DNA of 64,000 bases from Ulva prolifera. Lineage: Eukaryota; Chlorophyta; Ulvophyceae; Ulvales; Ulvaceae. Both the position numbers and the translations under genes were made by a program. The stretch lies in assembly GCA_023078555.1 (NCBI GenBank), contig CM041200.1, positions 62,001 to 126,000 of the forward strand, written 5' to 3'. The notes under the pieces are model-generated. The model searched no databases, was not told the origin of the DNA, and worked only from the letters and a program-made list of their open reading frames with translations. Below are positions 20,719 through 32,644 of the stretch, piece after piece. Each line of letters opens with the position of its first letter. Position 1 is the first letter of the stretch.

Positions 20719-22820
20719 TCCGAGATATGGAGGAGTTATCCTCCACCTTGTGCGAACCGCTCTGCTCCTATTTGAACTTGATTGTCCCTGCTGGCCATTG
20801 GCCATTCTCTGATGGCTTGCCCGCGACGTTGTAGTGTCAATGCATGCATACGATGCTGGTGTTGTTGCAGCGACCAGCAACAAGCCATGGCACCCATGCT
20901 CCTCCGCGGGGATAGCCAGCAATCTATGAAGTTGGGGGCACTCGCACCATACTCCAATCAGATCACCAACCCTTACAACATCGATGGAATAGAGCTCAGG
21001 TTGCAGTTTGACAAGCAGAATCAGACAGGGGGGTAAATTGGAGACGAAGGCGAATGTCGATGGCAAACATGTGCATGCATGTGCACTTGTGAGCACGGGC
21101 ATTCACATAATGGCAAAATTGAGTCCCCCGCATGGGAAACCTTTGCAGTGGGCAGACATCATCAGTGGCATTTGGTGCGTCACTGATAGTAATCATGTCA
21201 GTTTCATTTCATGTTCATGTTGACAAGCACATGCCAGCCCTTTGCATCACTATGAGTATACTGTTGCAAAGCATTGCTACATTGCAAGCGTTTGTTCCAA
21301 CTCCTAGACACAAATGTCCCTGTCGGACCTTTCAAGACTTCTTCATGCAAGTTGGACAGGCTCTCTGACCGGCTGGAAAAATGGCACTCGTTTGGCTATG
21401 GCCGCGACAACATCAAGAAGACTCTGAACTTGGTTCGGCGTATCATGGCGGAGGTGCTACATCTGGCTGGGTGCGTACACAGATAGTTGTGACCTTATGC
21501 ACATAGTTTTGTAGTATACACTGCCATGTCCACACATCTACAGGATGTTGACTGGTAAAGATGTGATGGCTGAAGCCATCAACATTGTACAGGGTGCCGA
21601 AAGAAATTTTGCTTCAAGCAGGCTCATGGAAGCTGAACAATGCGTTGTATAGCGCCTACGCCTTGGGTGCACACCCGATTGCGGCAATCATGGCAGCTGG
21701 CTTCAAGGGGTTGAACTTGTACTATCCAGTACAGAAGACCGTTCGGCCCCCACCTGAAGTGGTCAGACTCATGTTTGGCACCGTTGTCCAGGATTTTGAC
21801 CCAGAGACCGGTGTCATCGAGGACCTCGACATTGACCAAGCTATCGCCAAGTCTGAACAATTTTTCCATAGCGAAGCTGAACGGGGCAAGCAGTCCGCCA
21901 CGCCTATGTTGAAAGCTTTTCGGGTGGTTGCGGAGGCACTAGCACGGGTGCACCCCCTGATATTTGATGTGTGGCTGCTTTGTGATGATCTTTGCCCGTC
22001 AACCAACACCTAATGTGAAATGTACAAGCTGTAGGCGTTTCCACTTCTTCGATTATTGTGGAAAGGGCACAAGATCTTCCACAGGCACCCTCTTTTCCAA
22101 CTTGAGGCCACACATCCCGATCGAATCCTTTACGACCAGTGGGCAGAGCTACAAGTCAGTGTGTGTCAATGTGCCACCAGGTGGTACGCTCAACAGATGA
22201 TCGGTGGTGTTGAACCTACCAGCCTCGAGCCATACATCCCTTCGAATGGGTTTGTGGCAGCAGGCCATCGCATTGGATCTGGTGTTACATGGAGCATCGA
22301 AGAGAAGGCAGTGCGCATGTTCAAGGATCCATGCCATCACTGGTTGATGAACTCAGTACGTTCCTTGGTTCCATGAATAAAGATCCCTTGCAGGGCTGCT
22401 GGCAACAATTGTTGCGGCGTATGGTTTTGCATGACGTGGCTTATACACAGGAGAACCGTGAACGTGTCGTGGGTGCGGCTGAGGATGACGAGTATGAGGC
22501 CAGATTGAATGCGCCCCCTCCTTCAGCCTCAAATATCGGGCAGATGCTCAAAGACACCTCGCAAGCTATTCAGGTTCGCCATTCCCACTATGCTCGTTGC
22601 AGCATATACAGAACCTTCTTCCAGCCTCAATGGTGCATGTAGGCTCTGATTCATCATCAGCATCACCCACAAAACGAACCAAAACTACATCGCATTGTGG
22701 CAGATCTGTCACAGCACCGCTTGGACATCCTTGACATGGTGCCATCTGATTCGGAGATTGGACCAACTCCTTGTAGCATGGTGCGGTCCTCGCTGTCAAC
22801 CTTGCCACTCATAAGGCCAT
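20719..22820 (+). pseudogene. Split gene K, 3' exons, cut by copia D1
   Basis: The exon interrupted by A resumes at 20724 and stays open to about 20836. Further exon-like blocks: about 20868-21030, ending at a GTAAAT donor; 21274-21478 (SFGYGRDNIKKTLNLVRRIMAEVLHL); about 21589-22012, an Ala-rich stretch followed by EDLDIDQAIAKSEQFF; about 22056-22376 (LEATHPDRILYDQWAELQ, SGVTWSIEEKAVRMF); and 22289-22572 in another frame, ending at a CAG/GT donor. A Ser/Thr-rich basic tail lies near 22640-22730. A CTSCRRFHFFDYC cluster near 22017-22055 could bind zinc. The element D1 begins near 22820. No family recognised; a DNA-transposon gene is a possibility. Confidence 0.4.
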
Positions 22821-22825
22821 GCCCG

Positions 22826-24689
22826 CAGGGTTCTTCTTATAGACCCCCTTACCAGAAATGGCCTTGGCCCCTACTGGCAGCTCAACGAGCTCATAAGTTC
22901 CGTGCTCGCTCAACGAAGTCACCTCCTCCTTCATAGCACCATGCCACTTCTCGGCATCTTCTCCAGCTAAGGCCTGTTTCAAAGGCGGGCTATCAGGATC
23001 AAAAGCCTTCCTCTTCTTAATGGCTGCAACCCGACGGGATGAACGTCGTTGGGCTGACTTACCGCCATCAAGCTCCCCATGCTTGGTCACCTCTGCACCA
23101 GTCACTGCACTGTCAGCCGTAGCCAACATGCCTGATCTATCGGCAACCTTTGGTGCTACCGTCTGCTCACTCACTGTGCTATGCTCTATATCAACACTAG
23201 CTTCTACGACAGCAAAATCTGCATGTGGAATCAAGCGCTTGCGTACAAGCGGGTTCCATTTGTGTCTAACTGGGGCCGACTGCGCTTCCTGCCCTTGGGC
23301 ATCAGCAGCAGTGTCATGCAAATCAAAACTAACTTCTTTAGTAGGATGCAAAGACTCCCCAGCGACAGGTGAGTTTGGGGCCGGACTTACCTCTCCCCTA
23401 GAGATAAATCCACCCAGATGCTCGCGCATGTAGTCCATCCCATGCTCCAAGCAACGAGCCGTAGCCCGTTCGCCTGAAGCCCTGGGGACGGGTCCCCCAA
23501 TATCTCCCATGGCCCCTCGCGGCGGGCCAGCTGATCCCGCCGCGGCAGAGCTGGGTTGATGTTGTATCTCCATGTCGCGGACACTCACCTCATCTACTCT
23601 GCCAGAGTCGCCGGCGACAGATCTCCCCGGAGATGTGAAGCTCTTCGCCCTCTGGCTGTTGTGTGCGGCCGATGGCGACATGTCGATGTTGGAGTGCTCA
23701 AGCTCCCGAAAGCGGTCGACGTTGGAGTGATTGTTGACGCGCTCGATGTTCTCACCTGGCTGGAGGTGCAAATCAGCAGCACCTTGGCGTAGCTCCTGGC
23801 TACGCACTACCGCATGGACGTTCTCCACTACCTCTGGAATTGTCTGTCTAGTCTTCCGATGTAGCTCCCCTGAACCGAGGTCATCCCCCAGCTCCGGAAC
23901 TACATGCTCAAACTCTGCGGCCAGGCTATCGTCGATGTACTCCGAATCATGCAGGTCAACAAGATTCTTGCCTATGGCCATCCCGTCAAAATCATACTCA
24001 GCAGCTCCGTGCACCTGCATGTACTGCTTGCGAGCAGCAACCGCATCGACATCTGACAACGGGGGCGCGTACACCTTTTCCGCCATCTTGGGCTGGAATT
24101 CTAGTTTCTCAACAACACTCCTAGTCGCTGACGGCATGAGCCCTATCTCCACGCTATCGAATTTCTTGATGTACTCACGCAACATCGCAGCTCTATACAC
24201 CATCTGCCGCACTTCAATCACTTTGCCGCCCCCCGGTACGGATTGGTAAACCCTGTTCATGTGTGGGCCTTGACCCGGACCTACCCACACAGCGTTTGCT
24301 CCCCTAGCGTCTAGTCTGCGTAGATGCTGACCATTCTGATAGAAATACACTGGCAAACCCCATGGGCGCATCTGCTCTACAAGCAGTTTGAATCGCTCAA
24401 GATTCAATGATCTCCCGTAGAAGACCATATACGGGACCACAAGTCGGAAATTAGTGTTTTCCCAGAGTCTATTGCACCGCTCACTTTCGCCACGCTTTGC
24501 CTGTGCCGTGATCTCTTCCTCTGTCATAAGCTTATCACCTTTAGCTGGAGCGGGCTTGTTACTCACACCTTTCGATTTCACTGAGAGCACTCTACTTCTA
24601 TTAGCTCTACTGAGATATCCGATCGCATTGGACAAATTCTTGTTTATGAACTTTTTCTTTTCACGAGCCATCAAAGCAGTGCTAGGCAC
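22826..24689 (-). pseudogene. Copia D1 integrase C-terminus and linker
   Basis: About 620 codons in the frame after a shift. They start with basic residues (MAREKKKFINKNLSN), then the integrase C-terminal and pre-linker region (YQNGQHLRRLDARGANAVWVG), then an acidic Ser-rich linker, NPLVRKRLIP, and the first RT residues (AISGKGVYKKNPAG), where the tryptophan of the usual GKWV is Gly. The frame then runs out of the element. The shift from the previous ORF near 24690 is explained by an extra TG in GTGTG, a dinucleotide slip. Confidence 0.85.
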
Positions 24690-27229
24690 ACAAGATTAGT
24701 GCAATGGTTGACACACATCGCCCCCTCCGGCCATAGCCGGCGGGGTAGATCGGTGGGGAGAATTGCAGCACGCATTTTGTCAGAGGTGACACACGTACGC
24801 TCTGCAATACCATTGCCCTCATGGTGTCCAGGAGCACATGTTTCCCACGATATCCCGTTCTCCGAGAAATAATCTTGGATATTGTGACCCTCAAACTCTC
24901 CGCCACGATCTCCGTGTACACCCATAACTCTAGGTGTGATCTTAATGCCCTCATCATCAACGAACTCATGCGGAAGAACACTAGTCCGTATGTGCTCAAT
25001 GATTTCAACTAGCAGCTGTGGCACTCTAGACTTCGCATCCATTGGACAAGCAAAACTGTAGCGTGAATGCTCATCGACGACTATGAGAATGTACCGTGCT
25101 TTTCCTACCCCTACAGGCAAAATGGGACCCATAACATCAACATGCAGCCATGCACCAGGCCATTGGGCCTCATCATGTTCTACATTTGTGCCATGCTGAT
25201 TGCTAGAGCCGGAATCATGGGAGGCTAGGCGACAACCGTGGCAGCGACCTAGATTCTCCTTCACCACATCAGATTTAATTCCTAGACCCTTATACACCTC
25301 AACTTTGGACAACATTTGCAGAATGGATGTGCCCGTTTGCAGACTCAAATGTGTCAGAAATGTCATGTTCAGCTTGGCAGCACCCGGAACATGTTGTGCC
25401 TTGCCAGTCAATGCAGCTATTCTGCAGAGATCGGCCTCGTCACTCTCGAGCTTTGCCACGGCATTGCTCGAGGACCACACACTAGGACTATTGACTTGCT
25501 CACCCCTTAGGATGGGCTTGCCCTTATCCGTCTCAATGAAAAGAACATGTCGATTCTTCGCGTCTGTGGATTGGTTAATCCTACCCTCCTTGTGGCCTAG
25601 GGCCTGGTCAGAGAAGCCTGGGATGATGACTATATCACCTCCCTCCGTGACAGCACGTGTTTGCAGGAAAATATTCTCATGCTTCAACTCCTCCGTAGAC
25701 AAGATGTTGAAGGGGCATGCAGGGACATACAGATAACTCGGGATCCCTAGGACTAATTCCTTCACATCACCACCCGTAGTCACATACGAACCTACTTTGA
25801 AACAAATTGTTCCTTCGCCCACGACAGGAATGTCCTCGTCACCGACAGGCTGGATGCACGGGATTCTCGATTTCCGCATGTAGACGAATAGCTCAGGATT
25901 ACGGATCACATGAGCTTGAGATCCACTGTCTATGAGAAGGTTGCACAGCTCGCCCAGGCGGGCAACATCAACCATGCTGAATCCATCACCTGGAAACTCC
26001 AGTGCAGCGACGGATGGGCTTCTGCCCCGTCCGCGTCCGCGTCCGCGTCCTCTTCCGCGGCTGGTGTTGTTGCCGCGAGGCTGAGCTGCCTGCTCAGAGA
26101 GGAATTTCCTGACCTCCGGATGGATATCCGGGCAGTCCTTCTGGAGATGGCCTGTCTTCTTGCAACCGTAGCATGTGCGGGTCTCATTGGCAGCGACGGC
26201 AGCAACTGCAGGGCGCTGTGGCTGTTGTGGGTTCCTACCTCTAGGGCCATGATCACGCCCTGCCCCTTGGGGAGGTCCACAGGCATCTAATGCCCGCGCG
26301 TGATTCGTGATGGCAGCTATTTGAGTGAGGAAATCACGACCTCCTTGCTCACTACGCAATGATACAAATTCCCGACCGAGAGGCTCGAACAGCTTGTTGC
26401 TAACCTGGTAGTGAGCAGGTTGAGCACCCAAAGCAGTCAGCTGATTGACTAAGGACATAATGTATGTGCAGAATTCTTCTACCTGCGTGGCTCTATGTCC
26501 TTTGAGTACAGCACGGGAGAACCTATCCCACAGGGATCTGATCTCTGCCTCTTTGCTAGGCATATACTTGGCACGCATTGCACTCCATACATCCTTAAGG
26601 GAGACAAACACACGGACATACTCTAAGTCCTGTGCTGGCAGTGCAAAGCATACAGCTGCCATTACCTTGTCATGAGTTGCAGTCTCAGGACCAGTAGGCA
26701 ATTCTGTCAGAAGGTGATGAAGGCCATGGCCTTTGAGCCAGAGCTCAACACGAAACTCAAACGTTGAGAATCGTTCACCTTTACTAAAAACCCACTGTGG
26801 GGACTTCCCTTTGTCAATCGCGGGCTCACGGAAGTTCATAGATCTCATTGCGTCAACTATGGCATTAGCATCAACTAAGTTCGCATTCAGATGACTATTA
26901 CCTGAGTCATCAGCTTCAGCCTGGGCCGTAGCACGCAGAGCTTCCGCCTCAGCCTCGGCAGCTTCACGAGCCTTTTCCGCGCGCGCTAGAGTAGCACGAA
27001 CATTGCTTGCTTCAACCCGAGCTTGCTCCGCCGTAGCGTTAGCAGCTTCAAGCTGAGAGGCAGCTTGTGCAGCTTGTGCACGTCTAGTACCAGCGGCTGG
27101 CCCATCAGCACGGCTAGTAGTGGGTACGCCACCAGGTGCATCGCGTGAAGCGTGCAAGAGAGCAGCTTGCCTGTCAGCTTCGGCCGTAGCCTCAGCTTCA
27201 AGAGCAGCTTCCTCTTCTGGTGATGACAT
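24671..27229 (-). CDS. Copia D1 gag-protease-integrase
   Basis: 852 residues. An Ala/Glu-rich coiled coil (about 50-110) opens the protein, followed by the capsid region (about 130-320; FSTFEFRVELWLKGHGL), a CCHC knuckle (353-366, CYGCKKTGHLQKDC), an Arg-Gly run (392-404), protease DSGS (434-437) and a pre-integrase zinc region. The integrase core has all three acidic residues (WLHVDVMGP, GDRGGEFEG, EGNGIAERT). The coiled coil at the N-terminus and the RG box are absent from the A/B lineage. The frame is lost at the end of integrase. Confidence 0.9.
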   Translation of the reverse strand: MSSPEEEAALEAEATAEADRQAALLHASRDAPGGVPTTSRADGPAAGTRRAQAAQAASQLEAANATAEQARVEASNVRATLARAEKAREAAEAEAEALRATAQAEADDSGNSHLNANLVDANAIVDAMRSMNFREPAIDKGKSPQWVFSKGERFSTFEFRVELWLKGHGLHHLLTELPTGPETATHDKVMAAVCFALPAQDLEYVRVFVSLKDVWSAMRAKYMPSKEAEIRSLWDRFSRAVLKGHRATQVEEFCTYIMSLVNQLTALGAQPAHYQVSNKLFEPLGREFVSLRSEQGGRDFLTQIAAITNHARALDACGPPQGAGRDHGPRGRNPQQPQRPAVAAVAANETRTCYGCKKTGHLQKDCPDIHPEVRKFLSEQAAQPRGNNTSRGRGRGRGRGRGRSPSVAALEFPGDGFSMVDVARLGELCNLLIDSGSQAHVIRNPELFVYMRKSRIPCIQPVGDEDIPVVGEGTICFKVGSYVTTGGDVKELVLGIPSYLYVPACPFNILSTEELKHENIFLQTRAVTEGGDIVIIPGFSDQALGHKEGRINQSTDAKNRHVLFIETDKGKPILRGEQVNSPSVWSSSNAVAKLESDEADLCRIAALTGKAQHVPGAAKLNMTFLTHLSLQTGTSILQMLSKVEVYKGLGIKSDVVKENLGRCHGCRLASHDSGSSNQHGTNVEHDEAQWPGAWLHVDVMGPILPVGVGKARYILIVVDEHSRYSFACPMDAKSRVPQLLVEIIEHIRTSVLPHEFVDDEGIKITPRVMGVHGDRGGEFEGHNIQDYFSENGISWETCAPGHHEGNGIAERTCVTSDKMRAAILPTDLPRRLWPEGAMCVNHCTNLVCLALL

Positions 27230-27479
27230 GGTCTACCTGCAGCGAGCGATCTCTTCTCTCGCGCGGGCAGCTTCGTCGGCCGGCCCGTGGACCGTCACGA
27301 CTAATCTAATGTAAACCGCAGCCACACAGCTCGCAATCAAACATGCGACTTACTACTGTTGACTATCATGCGGTTGATCTGGTCATATGACTACGCACTA
27401 AAGCAGCGCAGATGCCCTTGGGCATGCGCGGTCATATGACACACCACTATTACGCACAACGAATGCAACCGCGCAAACG

Positions 27480-27492
27480 TTCACCGATACCA
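27480..27492 (-). promoter_or_regulatory. Primer-binding site of copia D1
   Basis: TGGTATCGGTGAA on the minus strand, abutting the LTR. The leader (27230-27479) has no gene. Confidence 0.8.
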
Positions 27493-27886
27493 TGTTATAA
27501 GCAAGGACCTATGCGCAACATTCATCAAGCTAGCTAGTGGGCTGCAGAGCCGTTACCTGTGGAGCACTCAGGTCGTACGTCGGCAATGCACAGATCAAGG
27601 GATGTACTGTAATGCAGTGAGGCAATATAGGAACCACGTAAGACTGTAAGAGAATGGTTACAGTAGACTTGGAGGCACATGACTATATGCCACCGATCAG
27701 TCAAGTCTACAGCGGTCATAATCACAGTGACCGCACACAATCCTCACATGGATTGTGCTGGATTATGCTCATGCATATGATCATGCATATCTCCTAACAT
27801 AACAGGAGTTGGGCCCGTGGCCACCACACTCATGTGCGTACTTGCACGTCATGCATTGTGTCCCAGGATGGACCTCATTTATGACA
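27493..27886 (-). repeat. 5' LTR of copia D1
   Basis: 394 bases from TGTTATAAGC to TTTATGACA on the plus strand; the end points are the same as those of the D2 LTR at 55185-55559, with which it shares conserved blocks separated by divergent ones. Confidence 0.85.
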
Positions 27887-29452
27887 GAAGATTGCGATAC
27901 GAAATGTGATGTTGCACTTATGGGAGATGTCAAGCCTCATCCTACAAATCACACCCCCCTTGCTGCCACACAGTCATATCCATCTGTTGCAGATCAGTCG
28001 ACAGCTGCTGCCGCAGTGGTTTCCCCCGTGCCACAGGCCCAAGCTGACCACAGCGTACCCACCAACCCGTTGGGTGGTGCGTCACAGCCTTAAGTGCACA
28101 TGTCAGATGTTTCTCTACCAGCTCTCAATGTCTGCTCTTCCGAAGACCAGAATTTGCAAAACTGTAACTTAAGTGGTCTCTTTGCGACCCACTACCTCAG
28201 CAAGATGAGCCAGTGCAAGCTTCGGCAGCATTGTGTGTGCACACTGAAGTGGGTACTTACAGAAGTTCGAATTGATGGGTGGATCCGGGAAAAGCTCATT
28301 GGCATTTCCAATGGCAATGCTAGCCCTCATCGTGCGGTGTACAAGCCTGTAGGCTTGTTGACATCGCCCAAGGCTGCACTACCGATCCTTGCCAAGCTAC
28401 AAGACCATCCCGCAATTCAATCAGCACTTTCACATAGTGATGTGATTGCTACCGCGTACTCGCGACTACCCTGCGACTTTCTGACACGGGCTGAGGACAA
28501 CAACATCTTCAGGAGTGGCCTCAATCTTAAGAATACTGCGACATTTGTCAAAAATCTGAGAGCTGCATACAGCAATGTAGCTTTGTTGCATGTGTTGCGG
28601 GAGCATGATGCCGCTCCACCGATCATCTAGAGCATGGTGAAGACTGATGATCATGGCGCTGAGGTCACATGGAGCTGGTCTGCACTCATTGCAGCCGCCC
28701 CAGTCGAGTGCCGGAACAATACATTTGAGGGTACATGCGCTCTCATGGCGTGGCTCACCACCGGCGTTGTACATCGGATCAACGTGAACTGGTACAATTT
28801 TGCCAGTGGCTTCGCCAAGCCGTTGTCGGTGATTGTGGACCTCGCTGACACCGGTGTGTCCATTGTTGCCAGCTGCAGCAAATCATCGAATCAGCATGGC
28901 GTCCAAATGGGGACCACATGGCTCCCAGCTGTCCGTCGTCAACGGGTGGAGAATCCGTTGCCGGAGCCTGACCATGCGCCTACAAAGCGGCCGAGGCGCA
29001 ATGTCAGATCTGTGCATGGGTGCGCTTTCGTACTTTGGCCCTACATATGGTTGTTCATTGGCATTGGCAAGTTCCCAGCTTTGATGTTTATGATCACAAC
29101 AGGGCTTGCATATCTGTGACCTTGTAATGATGGGTCTACAATAAGACCATGTTATGAGAGGTTTTGAATGGCCATCACCGTTGTACACACCCCATTCTGC
29201 CCTTTGCATTGCGATTATGATAGCCTCACCTACAGGTCCAAGATGCAGCGAGAGGACTCTGACATCACACACCAGTCGTGCGTCGATCTGTTTGCAAACC
29301 TCCAAATTGTCGGCGGGTGCGATGCATGTCTTGCATTTGTTTCTGCAGCCCAAACAACATTCTTCTCGGGTGAAGCTTTGACCACCGTACGGATGCAGGG
29401 AGCTGCCGCCTCATGCGCAGGCCGTATACACTACACTCGTGAATCCCCCTGA
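27887..29452 (+). pseudogene. Unrecognised coding stretch upstream of the Ulp1-type gene
   Basis: One plus-strand frame is open for most of 1.5 kb, broken by TAA at 28091, TAG at 28628 and TGA at 29117. It has a Pro/Ala-rich start, a helical block (28250-28610; GLLTSPKAALPILAKLQ), a Trp-rich block (WSWSALIAAAPVE), and basic TKRPRRN near 28980. A possible intron from about 29029 to the CACCTACAG acceptor at 29238 would skip the third stop and lead into a Cys-containing exon. It may be the 5' part of the Ulp1-type gene downstream, or of gene K before D1 arrived; the stops may be decay or missed introns. Confidence 0.35.
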
Positions 29453-29453
29453 G

Positions 29454-30495
29454 ATGACAGATGGAGGGCCTTTTTTTGTCCCAGGGAAGAAAAGAGCCGG
29501 CTTCAGCAGTTGTGCACCAGGCACGTGGCTCTCAGATGAACCAATCAACACTATGGGCAACATACTACAAGTACGGCCTTGCAGCTCGCGCGTCTGTGTG
29601 GTAGCTCACTAATTGCTGTTGTTGGCTATGCCACCAGTCCCCAACTAAACTATCTACCTTTCTGCAGGAAACTGATCTGAAGCTTGTTCAGCAACCAGTC
29701 CGATGGATACAAAGCAGCTTCTTCATAGGGAAGCTGCTAGAGGATGGTCAGTTCAACTATGACAATGTAAAAAGATGGCGGCGAGCAGACAAGCTACAAC
29801 GACTAGGGAAGGAATGGTATACCCGCTATGGATCACTACAAGCTATAGACCAGATGATTGTACCTGTGAACTTCGAGAATATCCACTGGGTGTGATCTGT
29901 AATCTTATGTTTTCATGATATTTGCATCGGCAAAATCATGTGATCGGTCTCAGCTTTCCAATTCTCACATTGTGGCTCACGTTTGCAGTTTCTGCTGATG
30001 GTGAGCTACAATTTGTCTTCTGAAGCATGTCCAACAATTCTTGTGATCGATTCCCAAGCTCCCACCGACAGAGACTACCTCAGGCAAGTTGTGGACGCAG
30101 TTGTCCAGTGGACGGCACTCGAGTGGGCGCGAGAAAAACATGAACTGAGCCAGGGCCAACCGAAACACCAGCCGCAACCACTCCCTCAACGCCTTCAGGT
30201 TAGTTCTCACATCTGGATTGCTACATAGCCGTACTAGCTGCAAGTTGAGTGCACTACGTGCAAAAAATTCATTGGAGTGTAGGCACATTACTGGAACCTA
30301 GATTGCTGCAATTGGGCTCCTCAACAAGACAATTCGTACGACTGTGGAGTCTTCACAATCATGGCGATGAAGGGTTTATGCAGAAATCAAGATGTCGCCT
30401 CATTCACCCATGACCAGGCACAGATCACAACACTTTACAGCGCAACGTGCACTCTACAGTGTGCTGCCTTTGCCCTTCACTCCAGCAGTATGTGA
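29454..30495 (+). CDS. Ulp1/SENP-type (C48) cysteine protease, four exons
   Basis: Exons 29454-29600, 29668-29889, 29989-30198 and 30283-30495 join with every intron in phase 0 and canonical GT/AG ends, giving 263 residues and a TGA. The fold order of the C48 family is complete: WLSDEPINTMGNIL (substrate entry motif), VPVNFENIHW with catalytic His122, VIDSQ with Asp144, and PQQDNSYDCGVF with Gln208 and Cys214. Such proteases cleave SUMO or related ubiquitin-like conjugates. The domain lacks a long N-terminal region, though upstream exons may exist because the frame is open above the ATG. Ulp1-like domains also occur in DNA transposons (KDZ, Mutator-like), so a transposon origin is possible given the surroundings. 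Confidence 0.85.
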
Positions 30496-32448
30496 CTCGA
30501 TATGCACTCCCTGTTTCCGATTGAGATGTTGAATTTGGTGTACCGTCTTCTGTGTGCTGTGCAATGGGTGTTCACATATCAACGTGAGTGTTCCTCGGAG
30601 GATGATATAATTCATTGTTTACTTCAATCTACTGTTTAGTACACAACTATACCATACACGGCACCTGGGGCTGGTTCCTTGACGTGGCCACCAGCTGCTG
30701 CAGCTTGCCAGCTGATTTCTGTGCATTCTGCATCATTCTCGCATGCAGCTATGCTGCACAGCCACATTCCTACACCCCCCCACGCCCCAGCCATCCTAGA
30801 AACAACATTTCCATACCATACACTTCACTACTGCCAGCTGGGGCTGGTTCCTCGACCTGGCCGCCAGCTGCTGCAGCTTGCCAGCTGATTTCTGTGCATT
30901 CTGCTTCATTCCCACAATGCAGCTGTGCTGCACTGCGTCGCGCTGGCAAGATGCGTCAACGGTCGTTACAGTTCTGACAAAGGTGCTTTAAAGGTGCTTC
31001 GCGAGTCTGTGCGCGGCAGTTGGTGGCCTGCACACCCGCGGCTTTCTGCCACGACTTTCTGCGGTTCGGGGCAGGGGTGGGCTGTGCCGCGGAGTAAGCA
31101 GAGCAACGAAGTAACGACGAAGTAAGCAGAAACAACAGCTCAGAGAGTCCTTCATATTGTCTGGTGGTGTACGCAGCTTGTTCAGTCGTCTTCGGTTCGA
31201 TCTCGTCGGAGCGTCTCGTCACTGATGCGTATGCGGCGACAATACCACCTATCAGACAACCACCAGACAGCGCAGAAATCCTCCTAAACATCGGTCGATT
31301 GACCATTTGACAACGTGTCGAAGCAGTTGCAGCCGCTGATCCCGGCCACGTCCAGGCGCCCCATCGATGGAGTGCGATCCCGCTGTATGATCCCTGCCCA
31401 CGGGGCGCCGTCGCGGCCCTCCACCGCTGTATTGCCTTCCGACCGCCCGTGTGTCACCCCGCATCCGTCTCATCGTGCCCGTCCATGCGCGGGCTCGCAC
31501 CGGGGGCCGGTGCGGGGCGTGCCCGTGGTGCCGTGCGCCCGGGGTGGCTGCGGGGGCCTCGCCCGCGCCCCGCGCCCGCGCGGCGCGGGCTTCCAAGAAC
31601 ACATGCTGGCAACCGGACGCGCTTGCAAGAGTCCGCCAGAGAAAATCATGGCTCTTCTTGCAATGCAGTCAACGTAGTTGTGCTCCTTAAAGCAACAGCA
31701 GTCCATATCGACTTATCTCACAACGAGCAGCGGAGCTTTCAAACTCCCCGCCGTAGTTGCGCGGTGGCACGGTGCTCTGGTTTTCTGCCAAACTCGTTGT
31801 GTTCACATCCAGGTTTGGCATGACTCAGCAGAGTGAGGCCGAGCGAGCCCGCCATGCCAGCCCCCAATTCCAGCAGCTTGCTGGCTTGCCTGGCACTTGT
31901 AGGAGTAGCACATGTAAATTATGTGGCAGGTGGGATCCATGTGTGGTGCTGTCCACCTCCAAATATGCCCCAAAACTGACTTTTTCAATTCTCAGTGCAA
32001 GGATGTTTGCGGCAGGCCACTGTGATACCCCAGAGTGCATTACCACTGATGTTGTGTTGTGAAAATTCGCAGCCTCAAGGCCAAACAACCAACATGCAGC
32101 TCGACCAGAATCCGCCCGATCAGCACTTCACATATACCTCAAGTGATCTCCTGTTCGAATCTGAGCCTCAATCCTTGCACACCAGCTCCAACAGCTATTC
32201 TGCGTGTGCTATCGAGCCCGACTATGCGTGTGCTTCACCATTTTCTGTGCTGAAAGTTGCTGTGCACTCAGTCTTACAAATCGAATGCATTCACCGGCAT
32301 CTTTTTTGCGTGCTTCGCGAATCTGCATTCCAGTTGTCAACACTGATCTCGTGGAGTGCATGGCGTGGCGGTGTGGTGAGTGGTGTCCCGTGACGCACGC
32401 CCCATGCGAGATTCCAACACCCCGAGTTTGGGTGAAAACCGGTGCCGC
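30496..32448. other. Spacer with a direct repeat and a CpG-rich core
   Basis: I see no supported gene. At 30666-30745 and 30838-30917 an 80-base stretch is repeated with a few changes. Around 31310-31610 the sequence is very G+C- and CpG-rich, with overlapping frames on both strands that look compositional; it might be a promoter region. Short GAAGTAAGCAG motifs recur near 31095-31130. Confidence 0.5.
30666..30917 (+). repeat. Imperfect tandem duplication, 172-bp period
   Basis: Copies at 30666-30745 and 30838-30917 share GGGCTGGTTCC, the CAGCTGCTGCAGCTTGCCAG core and GATTTCTGTGCATTCTGC. Differences are a handful of substitutions. Confidence 0.8.
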
Positions 32449-32644
32449 GTGGCCAGAGGTGCAGCGCAACTTCGGCGCCCTACAGCGCTGCAGAGGAACG
32501 ACGCGAACGCGAAGCGACCTGCGTCGCGGGATCTCTGGACGCAGATGCACAGACGCGAAGCCGACGCCGAAGCCCCGACGAGGAGGCGAGGCCGGAATGG
32601 AGCAGCCGCCGGACAATGGATACATAGATAGATAGACAAGCGAC

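Larger units (their letters stand above)
22826..27886 (-). mobile_element. Ty1/copia element D1, 3'-truncated
   Basis: A second copia lineage, distant from A/B/C/E. Reading leftward: 5' LTR (27493-27886), primer-binding site (27480-27492), gag-protease-integrase and linker. The match ends in the first RT motif near 22826, so RT, RNase H and the 3' LTR are gone. With only one LTR there is no TSD test; the base after the LTR is 27887. It separates gene K pieces from the coding stretch at 27887-29452. Element D2 (53728-55559) is its relative. Confidence 0.9.

Noticed and set aside
22056-22376. Gene K as a KDZ transposase
   Set aside because: A Cys cluster and a nearby Ulp1 domain are suggestive, but I could not find the acidic catalytic residues or the family's other motifs with confidence.
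31252-31677. Overlapping ORFs of about 116-120 codons on both strands in the CpG-rich stretch
   Set aside because: Open frames on both strands of very G+C-rich DNA are expected; the products are low-complexity Arg/Ala/Gly/Pro with no motif.
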